A stretch of DNA of 59,854 bases from Acidimicrobiaceae bacterium (GTDB lineage Bacteria > Actinomycetota > Acidimicrobiia > Acidimicrobiales > RAAP-2): NCBI GenBank assembly GCA_003161575.1, contig PMOE01000053.1:48459-108312 (forward strand), written 5' to 3'. Of this stretch, positions 34,182-43,612 are shown one piece after another. The position numbers were made by a program, and so were the translations under genes. Position 1 is the first letter of the stretch. Each line of letters starts with the position of its first letter. The notes under the pieces were generated by a model that was given only the letters and a program-made list of their open reading frames with translations, made no database searches and was not told the DNA's origin.

Positions 34182-36782
34182 ATGACGGGCGTTGTGAAGC
34201 AACCGAGAGCCCGACGACACGCCATGGCTCGACCCGGGCGCCCGCGCCCCTCCGTCGTTCGCCGCCGCGGCTGGCCGCGGTGGGCCCCGGCCGTCGGCAC
34301 CCTCGTCGTGGTGGCCGGGGTGATCGCCGTCACCGTGTCCCAGCTGCACCTCAACCTGCTGCTGCTGAACGGCACCACGACGGGCGGGGACACCGGGGCG
34401 CACTTCATGATGCCCCAGTACCTCCGTTCGGAGCTGTTGCCGAGCGGACACCTGACCGGGTGGAACCCCGGTTGGTATGACGGCTACCCGATGTACACCT
34501 TCTATTTTCTGCTGCCCGACCTGCTGGTGGCCATCCACCCGTGGTTCATCTCCTATGACGTCGCCTTCAAGTGGGGGACCGTGCTCGGCTCGTTGCTCCT
34601 GCCGGTGTGCGCCTGGGCCTGTGGCCGGCTGTTCAAGCTCCGCCCACCGGTCCCGGCCGCCCTCGCCGCCGCCACCTTGCCGTTCCTCTTCGACTACACC
34701 TTCACGATCTACGGGGGGAACCTCTTCTCCACGTTGGCCGGCGAGTACGCCTATTCGCTGAGCCTGTCCCTCGCCCTGTTGTTTCTCGGGCTCATGGCCC
34801 GGGGGCTTCGCACCGGTCGCTACCGCACGTGGACCGCGGTGGTGCTCGCCCTGTGCATCCTGGCCCACATCGTCCCGGCCATGTTCGCCATCGCCGGTGC
34901 GGCCATCCTCGTGGCGTTCGAGCTGTTGCCTCGCCGGCTGGCCCTCCAAGACAACGGCTTCAGTGTCACCGCCGGGGCGAGCCGGATGGCCCAGGTCGAC
35001 CCCGTTCGGCCGCGCCGGGCCGCGATGTGGTGGGGGATTTCAACCGTGTCCCTCGGGGTGCTGCTGTCGGGATGGTGGTTGGTGCCATTCGGCGTCGACC
35101 AGCCGTATGCCACCTCGATGGGTTACGCCAACGTCACGACGTATCAGACCCTGTTCTTCCCCCGGGCCGACTGGTGGGCCCTCGTGATCGCCGGGTTGGC
35201 GGTACTCGTGGGAGTGGTGCGGCGCAGCCGCTTTTCCCTTCTCATCTCGCTCCTCGGACTGCTCTCGGCGATGGGCCTCGTGATCGACCCATTGGGGAGT
35301 CTGTACAACGTCCGCTTGCTCCCCTTGTGGTTCCTTTGCGTCTACTTGATGGTCGGGTGGCTCTTCGGCATCTCGGTGGCCGCCGTCGCCCGCTGGTGGC
35401 GCCGCGAACGCCTGGCCCGCTGGGTGCACGCACTGCGTCGGGGTGGGGGTGTCACCGCGAGGGGCCGACCTGAACCGGGGCGGGTCGAGCCCGGCGCGCT
35501 GGCCGGCCCGATTCTCGCGTTGTTGGCCGCCTTCGCGGTCGTCGTCACCCCCTTCGTGGTCCCCGCGGCCAACCTGCCCTTCGGCATCGTGCCGGGAGCC
35601 AACCAGGTGACCGACTGGGCGGCATGGAACTACTCGGGATACGAGGGGCCGAGCAAGGACTACGCCGAATACCAGGGGCTGATGGACACGATGCGTCACG
35701 TCGGGGCCACAAACGGGTGCGGTCGGGCCATGTGGGAGTACAACGCCAATCAGGACCGCTTCGGCACCCCTGAGGCCCTGATGCTCCTGCCCTATTGGAG
35801 CGGCGGATGCATCGACTCGATGGAGGGACTGCTCTTCGAGTCCTCGACCACCACCCCGTACCATTTTTTGAACCAGGCCGAACTCTCCGTGTCACCCTCA
35901 GAACCGATGGTCGGCCTTCCCTACGGCGCGCTCAACGTGCCGCTCGGCATCCAACACCTCCAGCTGTTGGGCGTGCGCTACTTCATGGCCTTCAGCCCGG
36001 CCGTGAAGCAGGCCGCCGCAGTCGATCCCTCCCTGCGCCTGGTCAGCGTCTCAGGACCCTGGCCCTCCACGTACAACGGGCAGAGCCTCGACACCACCTG
36101 GAACATCTACAAGGTGCTCGATTCCCCGTTGGTCCAACCACTCCAGGCCGAGCCCGCGGTGCTGACAGGGGTGGCGCCGGCCCAGTCGAGCTGGCTCGGT
36201 CCGTCGACCAGCTGGTACGACGACCCGGCCCGCTGGAAGGTCGAGTTGGCGGCCGGCGGACCGCCTGCCTGGCCCCGGGTGACCGCTTCTACGAGCGCGC
36301 CCGCCGTCGTGCGGGTTGCATCCACGAAGGTCACCTCGGTCCGCCAAGATGAGAGCTCCATCAGCTTCTCGGTGAGCCGGATCGGCACGCCGGTGCTGGT
36401 CAAGATCTCCTATTTCCCCAATTGGCAGGCGAGCGGGGCCGAGGGTCCCTGGCGGGTCACCCCGAACCTGATGGTCGTCGTGCCTACGAGCCACCGGGTC
36501 ACCCTCACCTACGGGACCACGGCGGCCAACGTCTTGGGGGTCCTGTGCAGCCTGGGCGCCCTCCTGGCCCTCCTCGCGCTGGCCTTCATTCCCCGGGTCG
36601 TTCGACGCCGGCGGCCCCGGCCGACTCCCGCGGTGCGGCCGAGCAACGGGGGAGCCAGACCCCCGGGGGGTAGAGACGAAACCGATCCGGGCCCACCGCC
36701 CACGGCCGAGCCGGTCGGTGTCCGCCCGGGTCCTCCCCCCGATGCTGCGGTCGAGCCAGGGATCGCACGACCGGGCACCTAG
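34182..36782 (+). CDS. Large PTPS-related polytopic membrane protein (GT-C-like)
   Basis: An 866-residue integral membrane protein that resembles the Pfam group called 6-pyruvoyl-tetrahydropterin synthase-related; the name is historical and no such enzyme activity is implied. The outside loop after the first helix carries TTGGDTGAHFMMPQYLR and NPGWYDGYPMYTFYF, acidic motifs like those of GT-C glycosyltransferases that use lipid-linked sugars. About ten more helices follow, then a large beta-rich outside domain (about 440-780), a last helix near 800 and a Pro/Arg-rich tail. It lies 3 bp after the CPBP gene. An envelope-glycan role is inferred. Confidence 0.75.
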   Translation: MTGVVKQPRARRHAMARPGRPRPSVVRRRGWPRWAPAVGTLVVVAGVIAVTVSQLHLNLLLLNGTTTGGDTGAHFMMPQYLRSELLPSGHLTGWNPGWYDGYPMYTFYFLLPDLLVAIHPWFISYDVAFKWGTVLGSLLLPVCAWACGRLFKLRPPVPAALAAATLPFLFDYTFTIYGGNLFSTLAGEYAYSLSLSLALLFLGLMARGLRTGRYRTWTAVVLALCILAHIVPAMFAIAGAAILVAFELLPRRLALQDNGFSVTAGASRMAQVDPVRPRRAAMWWGISTVSLGVLLSGWWLVPFGVDQPYATSMGYANVTTYQTLFFPRADWWALVIAGLAVLVGVVRRSRFSLLISLLGLLSAMGLVIDPLGSLYNVRLLPLWFLCVYLMVGWLFGISVAAVARWWRRERLARWVHALRRGGGVTARGRPEPGRVEPGALAGPILALLAAFAVVVTPFVVPAANLPFGIVPGANQVTDWAAWNYSGYEGPSKDYAEYQGLMDTMRHVGATNGCGRAMWEYNANQDRFGTPEALMLLPYWSGGCIDSMEGLLFESSTTTPYHFLNQAELSVSPSEPMVGLPYGALNVPLGIQHLQLLGVRYFMAFSPAVKQAAAVDPSLRLVSVSGPWPSTYNGQSLDTTWNIYKVLDSPLVQPLQAEPAVLTGVAPAQSSWLGPSTSWYDDPARWKVELAAGGPPAWPRVTASTSAPAVVRVASTKVTSVRQDESSISFSVSRIGTPVLVKISYFPNWQASGAEGPWRVTPNLMVVVPTSHRVTLTYGTTAANVLGVLCSLGALLALLALAFIPRVVRRRRPRPTPAVRPSNGGARPPGGRDETDPGPPPTAEPVGVRPGPPPDAAVEPGIARPGT

Positions 36783-36916
36783 AGCCGAGCGCCGACGACC
36801 GTCGGTGCGCTTCACGGACACCTAACACCTCGCTCATGCTTCGCACACGGCCGATCGGAACACTGGCAGCATTACGAAGACAGGCCAACGCCAACAGGCA
36901 GAGCCGAGGGGGACAG

Positions 36917-37264
36917 ATGATCGTGGGGAGGACACGGGGGGCCGCCGTTACAGCGGTCGCCATCGCCGCCGTGACGCTCGGCGCATGCGGCGTCAGTGGC
37001 AATGCCCATGTCATCGGCCCGGGGCCGTCGACGACCACCACTGTGGCGACGACCGCGGCGACGACCGTGCCACTCACGGTGCCCGCGTCGACCCCCACGT
37101 TGCCCACCGTCCCGATCACCGCACCCCCCCCGCCGACGACCACGACTGTTCCGAGCGTCGACCCGCAGTCGGTGGCGCAGATCGACCAGGAACTCAACGC
37201 ACTCGACAACAGTTTGAACCAGGCGCAGAGCGACCTGTCGAGCCCCAACGCCTCGGACCGCTGA
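36917..37264 (+). CDS. Small Thr-rich lipoprotein
   Basis: The 115-residue product from the ATG at 36917 begins with a basic segment, a hydrophobic core and the lipobox LGAC (cysteine at residue 20), so it should be lipidated and held on the outer face of the membrane. The mature part has Thr/Pro-rich low complexity, then a short helical end (QIDQELNALDNSLNQAQSDL). Only one base separates its stop from the next start, so the two form an operon. The function is unknown. An upstream frame from 36836 lacks signal features. Confidence 0.7.
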   Translation: MIVGRTRGAAVTAVAIAAVTLGACGVSGNAHVIGPGPSTTTTVATTAATTVPLTVPASTPTLPTVPITAPPPPTTTTVPSVDPQSVAQIDQELNALDNSLNQAQSDLSSPNASDR

Positions 37265-37265
37265 G

Positions 37266-38048
37266 ATGGAGCGACCCCAGATGACACAGGCAGCGGCCCG
37301 GCTCCTCGTCGGCGGACTCTTGACCCTCAGCGCCCTGGCCGCCCTGCCAAAGACGGCGACGGCGGCCGGGCTCGGTGGAGTGGCGGCGGGGGGCGCCGTG
37401 CCGACGGGGGCACCCCTCGGGTCGGGAGCACCCCGCACCTGTTCGCCGGCCACGCTCTCGGTCCTGTTGAACTACGTCGAAGGCGGTCTGTCGGGCCGGG
37501 TGAGCCAACTGCACACTCTCACCGGTGCGGTCGCCGGCGCCGCCGCCCTCAGTGCATCCGATGCGGCCACCTTGAGCACGGACTTGGCCAACGAGCTCTC
37601 CGGGGTCACGGCCCTCGAGCAGAAGGTGCCGACCGACACCACGTGTGCAGACGCGATCGCCGACGCCCACGCCATGGTGTTCGACTACCGGGTGTACGTG
37701 GTGATGACTCCTCAGGTCCACCTCACGATCACCGCCGACAGCGAGACCGCTCTTGGCGGACGCATCACCGGTCTCGAACCGCAGATCACCGCGGCCATCA
37801 CCGCGGCCGGGAACGCCGGCAAGAACGTGGCGGCCGCCAAGGGGGCCCTGGCTGATCTCGAGAGCCAGGTGGGCGCCGCCGGGCACGCGTCGTCGCCGAT
37901 ACCGAGCCAGGTCCTCGGGTTCACCCCAGTTTCGTACCCGGGCTGCTGGCCGGCCTTCAAGGCCGACGTGGGTTCCCTGCACACCGGGCGAGCCGCGCTG
38001 CGCCGGGCCGACAGGGACCTCCACGTCATCGTCGCCTTCCTCCACTGA
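37266..38048 (+). CDS. Secreted helical protein of unknown function
   Basis: The 260-residue product has an N-terminal signal peptide (hydrophobic LLVGGLLTLSALAAL, cleavage near ATA-AG at about 33). Its mature part is mainly helical, with four cysteines, and no family is recognised. An ATG at 37281 is an alternative start. It is coupled to the lipoprotein gene just upstream, which suggests that the two work together at the cell surface. The gene end lies inside a 20-bp tandem repeat. Confidence 0.68.
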   Translation: MERPQMTQAAARLLVGGLLTLSALAALPKTATAAGLGGVAAGGAVPTGAPLGSGAPRTCSPATLSVLLNYVEGGLSGRVSQLHTLTGAVAGAAALSASDAATLSTDLANELSGVTALEQKVPTDTTCADAIADAHAMVFDYRVYVVMTPQVHLTITADSETALGGRITGLEPQITAAITAAGNAGKNVAAAKGALADLESQVGAAGHASSPIPSQVLGFTPVSYPGCWPAFKADVGSLHTGRAALRRADRDLHVIVAFLH

Positions 38049-38070
38049 CTGTCACCTTCCTCCACTAACT
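38031..38070. repeat. Two-copy 20-bp tandem repeat over a stop codon
   Basis: GTCGCCTTCCTCCACTGACT (38031-38050) is followed at once by GTCACCTTCCTCCACTAACT (38051-38070), with two differences. The first copy includes the stop of the secreted protein (TGA, 38046-38048). The second lies just outside the gene and carries TAA in the matching place. It is a recent small duplication. Confidence 0.85.
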
Positions 38071-38210
38071 GTCGTCTCGAGGAGCCATCCAGCCCACGCC
38101 GGCCCGTGGCCCGCTCGCGCGTCGTGTCGGGGCGGCCCGGGCGCGGCACGGGCCCCGACGTCAATGTCACGGGACCGCCGATCGAGCCGGGAGGGTCCAA
38201 GGCCGATCGA

Positions 38211-39800
38211 TCAGCTAGTGCAGGTGGTCCCCGGCGCCGGCACGGTGCCGGCGACGAGGTAGCTCTGCACGATGCCCCGGACACACGAGCTGTAGAAGTA
38301 GGCGACATGGTCCACCCCGTCCCGGGTCAACAGGACGCCGCGCTGCAATTGCTTGGCCAACGAGACGGCCCAGGCGTAGGGCGTGGCCGGGTCCCCCGTC
38401 GTGCCCACAACCAAGATGGGTGGCGCCCCGGTCGCCCGGATGGGCCCCGGAGTCCGGGTGGCCGGCACTGGCCAGACCGCGCAGCCCGCCTGTCCCCAGG
38501 CGAGGAGGGGTCCGAAGACCGGGGCCAGCGCGCCGTCGGCCGCGGCGAGTTTCGGGTAGGTGGACAAAGTGCGCGACACCGGGTGGTCGAGGCAGCTGAT
38601 GGCGGCGCCGGCGTCGGCCCCGTTGGACGAGCCGTTGGAGTCATAGTGATCCGACATCGACACGATGCCGGCCCCGTTCCCCGATGCCGCCTCGCCCAAC
38701 GCGTCGGCCAACGTGGGCCAGTCGGACCGGGCGTAGAGTCCGGCCAACAAGGCGTCGTAGATCTCGCCGGGACCGATGCTGTGCCCGGCTCCGGCCGGGA
38801 TCGGCTGCTCCAGGCTGTCGTTGATGAGGGTCAACACCGCGGGGGTCGGGTCCCCGGACGGCCGCCACGGGCACGACGACGCGGCGCACCAGGTGAAGAA
38901 GTCGTCGAGTGACTGTTCGAATCCCACGGCTTGTCCGACGACCATCTGGTTCGAGCTGAGCGTCGGGTCGATGGCACTGTCGAGCACCATCGCCCTGACG
39001 TGGGTCGGGAACATCTCCGCATAGGTGGCCCCGAGGAGTGTGCCGTAGGACTGGCCCATGAAGGTGAGGGTCGGGTCGCCGATGGCCGCTCGGATGCGAT
39101 CAAGATCCTGGGCCGACTCGACGGTGCCGACGAAGCGGAGCAGGGCGCCACTCGCCTTCTCACAAGCCGCCGCATAGGACCGGAACGCGCCGATGAGGGT
39201 CTGCTCGGATGCCGGTGTTTGGGGCACCGGGTCGGGCGCCGGTGACACCGGGGGCGGCGATGAGGGCGACGCGGGCGTCTCCGCGCAGGTGACCGGATCG
39301 CTGCGCTGCACTCCGCGAGGGTCGTAGGTGACGATGTCGAAGTCATTGAGCAAGCCGGTCGACAGGGACCCGAGCTCGTTGTCCATGTCGTCGACCCCCG
39401 ACACGCCCGGTCCGCCGGGGTTGATGACGAGGGAGCCGATGCGCTGGGAAGGGTTTTCTGCGGGGTGGCGGACCAGAGCGATTTGGATCGTGGTGCCCTG
39501 GGTGTCGGCGTAGTTGAGCGGGACGGTTACCGAGCCGCACTCGAGTCCACCCCCGCACGCGGCCCACTGCACCGGAGCCGGAGGTGCGAGCGCGGCGGGG
39601 ATCGTCGTGGTGGCCGAGCTGGCCGACGGGAGTGGGGCAGAGCTCGGCGGGCGGTGCGGGGTCACCGGGGCGGCCAGTGGACCTCCAGGGAGTGGATCGC
39701 AACCGCACAGTCCGAGGATGACGACGACCGCACCCCCGATCATCCGGGCTGATCCCAACGGGCCGACCGACCAACCGGGTCTGTGTGGGGTGCTCCGCAC
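38211..39800 (-). CDS. Exported TAP-like alpha/beta hydrolase
   Basis: Alpha/beta-hydrolase resembling tripeptidyl aminopeptidases. The 529-residue protein has a probable lipoprotein-type signal: hydrophobic MIGGAVVVILG, then LCGC with the cysteine near residue 34, so it may be membrane-tethered outside. It has SLVINPGGPGVSG (oxyanion segment), the nucleophile in GQSYGTLLG, the acid in GTTGDPATPY and the base in GVDHVAYF, with the C-terminal TAP-like domain. The start is GTG at 39800; an ATG at 39743 would leave no basic residue before the hydrophobic core. It is transcribed alone. Peptidase activity is inferred. Confidence 0.85.
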   Translation of the reverse strand: MRSTPHRPGWSVGPLGSARMIGGAVVVILGLCGCDPLPGGPLAAPVTPHRPPSSAPLPSASSATTTIPAALAPPAPVQWAACGGGLECGSVTVPLNYADTQGTTIQIALVRHPAENPSQRIGSLVINPGGPGVSGVDDMDNELGSLSTGLLNDFDIVTYDPRGVQRSDPVTCAETPASPSSPPPVSPAPDPVPQTPASEQTLIGAFRSYAAACEKASGALLRFVGTVESAQDLDRIRAAIGDPTLTFMGQSYGTLLGATYAEMFPTHVRAMVLDSAIDPTLSSNQMVVGQAVGFEQSLDDFFTWCAASSCPWRPSGDPTPAVLTLINDSLEQPIPAGAGHSIGPGEIYDALLAGLYARSDWPTLADALGEAASGNGAGIVSMSDHYDSNGSSNGADAGAAISCLDHPVSRTLSTYPKLAAADGALAPVFGPLLAWGQAGCAVWPVPATRTPGPIRATGAPPILVVGTTGDPATPYAWAVSLAKQLQRGVLLTRDGVDHVAYFYSSCVRGIVQSYLVAGTVPAPGTTCTS

Positions 39801-40062
39801 GTGGTCACTGTGTCACGACCACCCGATGAGAACCGATCACCGCTGGTACCCCCGGATCGGTCCCTTCGACGCAAAGTCCAGGGCCGTCGAGCGGGGGCTC
39901 GGGCAGTGCGAGCGCGCCGCGCTGTGTTGGGCGCGGGTCGAGTGGGAGCCGAGATCATGTTGTTGTCGCGTGTTTGTCACGCGGCGGACACCTCGATGCT
40001 GGATGTCTTGGCGCGCCGGGGATGTTCTTGACTAGCGGGACATTCGCGGTCACCGTTATCCC

Positions 40063-40836
40063 ATGTCGTCTGCATCTGCCGTCACGAGCGCGTCCAACGG
40101 TGGTTCTCGCGACCCGGGTGACGGGACCGGCGTCGGCGCCGGAGTTCCTGACCGATCGAGTCGACCGCCCGCGCCAGGAGAGCTGCACATCAAAGAGAAG
40201 CGGACATGGAAGACGTGGCAGCTGCTGAGCGCGATGGTGGTGGCGGCGTTGATCGGGATGTGGCTCAACTACGACTCGGGTGGATCGAGCCAGGCCGCGA
40301 CCACCAAGTCATACGCCCTTCCCCCCCAGGCGGCGACCGGGGGGGCGGCACCGACCACGACGGCACCTTCGAGCGTGCCCACCGACAGTGGCGGCAAGAC
40401 GGCGCCGAAGAGCAGGGCCCCATCGGGGGCCACGAAGGGGACGACCACCGCTTCCACCACGGCGGCGGCGAGTTCGGTGACGACCACGTCGGCACCGGGT
40501 TCGGGTTCTCCGCCGACCACGGCGCCCGGTACGCCGTTGCAGCTGCTCCTGCCGGCCACCCAGCTCCACGGGAATTGGACGAGCCCGTCGTTCACTACTA
40601 CGGCGGCGCCGTGGAATATCGGATGGGCTTTCCGGTGCACGCCGGCGCCGACTTCTGGGCCGTCGTTTCAGGTGTTCGTCGCACCGTCGGGCGGCAATCC
40701 CGCTGCGACACCGGCGGTGAACGAGAGTGGCGCCTCGGGCCAGGCGATAGCGACGGCGAGCAGCCTCGGCGGTCAGGTCCTCATGGTCAAGAGCCCGGCC
40801 AACTGTGTGTGGGTGGTGAAGGTCACCGGGAACTGA
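40063..40836 (+). CDS. Membrane-anchored Thr/Ser-rich protein, function unknown
   Basis: The 257-residue product has a 50-residue polar cytosolic start, one membrane helix (about 51-68, TWQLLSAMVVAALIGMWL), a Thr/Ser/Pro-rich stalk (about 75-165) and a small outside domain of about 90 residues with two cysteines. No family is recognised. The layout recalls the unknown protein at 12584. The gene stands alone, with 263 bp upstream and 560 bp to the next gene. Confidence 0.6.
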   Translation: MSSASAVTSASNGGSRDPGDGTGVGAGVPDRSSRPPAPGELHIKEKRTWKTWQLLSAMVVAALIGMWLNYDSGGSSQAATTKSYALPPQAATGGAAPTTTAPSSVPTDSGGKTAPKSRAPSGATKGTTTASTTAAASSVTTTSAPGSGSPPTTAPGTPLQLLLPATQLHGNWTSPSFTTTAAPWNIGWAFRCTPAPTSGPSFQVFVAPSGGNPAATPAVNESGASGQAIATASSLGGQVLMVKSPANCVWVVKVTGN

Positions 40837-41207
40837 TCCGCACCCAGCACGACCGTCGGGCAGCGGTGAGAGCAGTTCGGATCCGCAGCGTCGAAGAACG
40901 ATCGCTCCGGATGTGAGTCGAGCACGCGCCCACCCCGTGAGGTGTTGTTGCTAGCGGTGACGATTCTCGAATGTGTTGTGCGTGAAGGGCTCCGCCGCGA
41001 TTCACCCACGCACCTTCGCCGGGGCGTCGGACGATCGAGGAAGCCCGTTGAGAACCCGTTCGGCAACGCCCTCGCTGCGACCGGTCTTCGGATGTGGGAC
41101 TTCCCACGCGAGGTGGTGATGGCCGCCCGGCATCAGCGGCCCGGCCATCGCCGGGTGCGGTGTCGAGCCGCCGAGGCCGACAATGTGACCAGCCGCAACC
41201 GAAGTGG
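40837..41207. other. Non-coding stretch before the surface/Pst region
   Basis: This is the first 371 bp of a 560-bp gap. No supported gene is seen; a minus-strand frame (41002-41265) has no recognisable content. The conserved 102-bp element starts at 41208. Confidence 0.4.
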
Positions 41208-41309
41208 CATCTGTGTGACGGCCCCGCGACCGGTATCCAATCGGCAGATGTTTTCTTCGTGTCACCAGGGAGTTTGGGTTGAGAACGGCTTCTCGATGTG
41301 AGAAGAAGA
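41208..41309 (+). promoter_or_regulatory. Conserved 102-bp leader element, copy 1
   Basis: Matches 55972-56073 at 91 of 102 positions with no gaps, including a perfect 26-base block at 41252-41277 that contains TTCGTGTCACCAGGGAG. It lies 88 bp before the ATG of the PstS-like gene. The transcript could fold: CTTCGTGTCAC pairs imperfectly with GTGAGAAGAAG near the 3' end, enclosing a small hairpin TTGAGA/TCTCGA. It is followed by the palindrome GATCAC-C-GTGATC (41321-41333). It could be a promoter/operator shared by the surface genes or a structured leader RNA; no known riboswitch fits. Confidence 0.6.
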
Positions 41310-41320
41310 TGAGCGTAACG

Positions 41321-41333
41321 GATCACCGTGATC
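41321..41333. promoter_or_regulatory. Perfect short palindrome upstream of PstS-like gene
   Basis: GATCAC-C-GTGATC, an inverted repeat of six bases around one base, lies 64 bp before the ATG at 41397. It is a possible regulator site or a chance palindrome. Confidence 0.25.
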
Positions 41334-41396
41334 AGTACCTCAGCCCGGCAACGAGCCATCGCAACGGCAACCAACTCAAAAGGAGCAACTGGAACC

Positions 41397-43427
41397 ATGC
41401 ACATCCGCAAGCTGCGAAGCCTTACGGCGGGGGCAGCGACCTTCGGTGCCGTGGCCCTGGCCGCGACCCTCGTCCTCGGATCCGGGGTTGCGTCTGCCTC
41501 CCCGGCCGACCCGCCGGGCGGGGCCACTCCTGTGGCGCCCCACTTCTACAACGGCAATGTGGCAGCGATCCGGGACAGCGGATCGGACACCACCTTCTTC
41601 ATGATGCAGAAGATCGGCGACCTCTACACCGGGGCCGGGCTCTATGGGTGTGTCTTGAACGGACTCGCCGGAGCTTCCGCTACGAACTACAACTCGAGTG
41701 ATCCAGCACAGTCCTCGAGCAACGTGGCGTCCTTCTGCGCCGCGAACTCCAACATCAGCACAACCGATGTCAACGACAACTGGGATCGCACCGAAGTCAG
41801 CCAAGGCGTTGACGACGTCGGCTCCGGCGCGGGTCAGGCCCAACTGTGTGGCTCTACCCCCTCCCCGCTGACGGTTGACTTCGCCCGCTCGTCGAAGCCG
41901 GCGGGTACCGCATGCTCGACGTTGGTCGAGACGGGGTACGCCAAAGACGGCATCCCGGTCGTCGACTACCCGGTCAACCCGTCGACGTATGGGACGTCGA
42001 CGTTTTCGGGCTACGACACCGTCAATGGAGGAAATATCGGTCCCGTGACCAGCGGCTGGTTGCCCGGTGACCCCGTCGGCGGTCCGTACAACGGCTCGGC
42101 GCTGTCTGACATCTCGAACATCGACAATGGCGGGTCGACCGGCAGCACGGCCTACCGGCTGTGGTGCCAGACGTCGCTTACCGGGGTGAACCCCAGGATC
42201 AGCGACTGGGGTCAGCTCACGAACCTCGGCCCGAACCTCGAGGTCGTGAACGTGACGACTTCGTCGGGCTCGACGAACGTCACGGTGTCCGGTTCGTTCC
42301 CCGCATCGGTCGCGGCGGGCCAGAGCGTTTCTGGTCCGGGAATCCCGAGTGGAACGACGGTCTCGTCGGTCTCCGGTGGGAGTCTCACCTTGTCGGCGAG
42401 CGCCGGGGCCAACGCAAGCAACGCCACCCTCACCTTCGCCATCGGCACGACTCTCGCCGAGGGCCAGGGCGTGCCGATCGGCCTGCCGATTCGGATCATG
42501 GGCGTCAACACCAGCTCTGGAACCGAGGCCACGTTCGCCAGCTACGCCAACTCGGGCAACGCGAACACCGGTTGCAGTTCCAGCATGAACCCCAACGCGG
42601 CCAACGACCCGAACCCGGCGACCGCGCCGAGCCCCAACTCTGCGCATGTGGCCCTCGAAAACAACTCGGACCAGATCAATGAGTTCGCGGTTGGTGACTT
42701 CCCGTCCCCGGACTTCGTTGACCAGGCGATTGAGGTGTCGACCACGCTCTACATCGAGTCGAATGGCGTGCTCAACACGAACCCGTACGCTGCCGCTTCG
42801 ACGATCGACGGCACCTCGTATGCGGGGAACAAGTTGACTGAGAACGGTGGGAGGACGCCTACCACGCCAAACCTGCTCTCGAACGCCTATCCGACGGCCC
42901 GGACCTTGTTCAACATCTACCGGTCCGACACGGTGCGGGCATCGACCGCCGGGTTCCTCAACTGGATCTGCGACGGCAACGTCAACTTCCAAAAGGGGCT
43001 CGACAATTCAACCGGCAAGAACTTCGACACCGAGCTGAACGGGATCATCGGCACGACCTTCGGGTTCCCCCGTCTGACGGACGTATCGCCGGCGTCGGCC
43101 GTCGGAACTCCGGCCGACAACCTTGCCGCGCCAAACAACACGTGCTCAGCGTCCCTGCCGATCAGCACCACGAGTGGATCGAACACCATCACCTTGACCG
43201 CCGGGGGGAATTTTCCGCCGGATATCACCAACGCAGGGAGCCTGCCCTCCCCGGTCAACAACGTGACCGTGGCCGGCACTGGTATTCCCGCCGGTGACTT
43301 CGTGGTCTCGGGTGCGGGAACGTCGACTCTCACCCTCAACGCAGCGGCGACAGCGAACGGTTCGGGCGTGAATGCCGACTTCCTCGGTGTCCCGTCGGTC
43401 ACTGTGGTCGGCAGTTCCCAAAACTGA
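41397..43427 (+). CDS. Secreted PstS-like solute-binding protein with inserted beta modules
   Basis: Exported protein with periplasmic-binding-protein features. The ATG at 41397 follows AAAAGGAG and starts a signal peptide (AGAATFGAVALAATLVLGSG, cleavage near ASA-SP). The mature part has IRDSGSDTTFFMM at the ligand-loop position, LTVDFARSS, and YPTARTLFNIYR, as in PstS-like proteins. Two related beta-rich modules interrupt or end it: residues about 284-349 (GSTNVTVSGSFPASVAAGQS, GPGIPSGTTV) and about 589-663 (GSNTITLTAGGNFPPDITNA, GTGIPAGDFV). There is no C-terminal sortase signal. The ligand is unknown. It is the first gene after the conserved leader element. Confidence 0.7.
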   Translation: MHIRKLRSLTAGAATFGAVALAATLVLGSGVASASPADPPGGATPVAPHFYNGNVAAIRDSGSDTTFFMMQKIGDLYTGAGLYGCVLNGLAGASATNYNSSDPAQSSSNVASFCAANSNISTTDVNDNWDRTEVSQGVDDVGSGAGQAQLCGSTPSPLTVDFARSSKPAGTACSTLVETGYAKDGIPVVDYPVNPSTYGTSTFSGYDTVNGGNIGPVTSGWLPGDPVGGPYNGSALSDISNIDNGGSTGSTAYRLWCQTSLTGVNPRISDWGQLTNLGPNLEVVNVTTSSGSTNVTVSGSFPASVAAGQSVSGPGIPSGTTVSSVSGGSLTLSASAGANASNATLTFAIGTTLAEGQGVPIGLPIRIMGVNTSSGTEATFASYANSGNANTGCSSSMNPNAANDPNPATAPSPNSAHVALENNSDQINEFAVGDFPSPDFVDQAIEVSTTLYIESNGVLNTNPYAAASTIDGTSYAGNKLTENGGRTPTTPNLLSNAYPTARTLFNIYRSDTVRASTAGFLNWICDGNVNFQKGLDNSTGKNFDTELNGIIGTTFGFPRLTDVSPASAVGTPADNLAAPNNTCSASLPISTTSGSNTITLTAGGNFPPDITNAGSLPSPVNNVTVAGTGIPAGDFVVSGAGTSTLTLNAAATANGSGVNADFLGVPSVTVVGSSQN

Positions 43428-43444
43428 GAAATACCAGCTCGTGG

Positions 43445-43493
43445 GGGGATGAGTAATCCCCGCACCGGTCGCAGTACCCCCGGCCCGGGGGGT
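43445..43493 (+). terminator. Twin hairpins after the PstS-like gene
   Basis: GGGGAT-gagta-ATCCCC (43445-43461) and ACCCCC/GGGGGT (43476-43493) form two consecutive stems, 18-66 bp after the stop. They may terminate or attenuate transcription into the following surface operon. There is no T tract. Confidence 0.4.
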
Positions 43494-43612
43494 CTGGCGA
43501 GTGATCGCCGGCCCCTCGGGCCTTGGGGCGTCATAGGGCTTTGTGTCAGAGAGTGATGGAAGACGGGAGAGAGGGTGCCGGACTCCTGGTGGACAAGACG
43601 TCGAGGGACCCG

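Noticed and set aside
39783-40031. An 82-residue plus-strand frame in the gap before 40063
   Set aside because: No ribosome-binding site, no domain, Arg/Ala-rich shadow composition.
41002-41265. An 87-residue minus-strand frame as a transposase remnant
   Set aside because: No catalytic motif, inverted repeats or target duplication seen; it overlaps the conserved leader element.
40837-41396. A Pho box before the Pst region
   Set aside because: No convincing pair of GTTCA-type repeats at the expected spacing was found by eye; a matrix search is needed to be certain.
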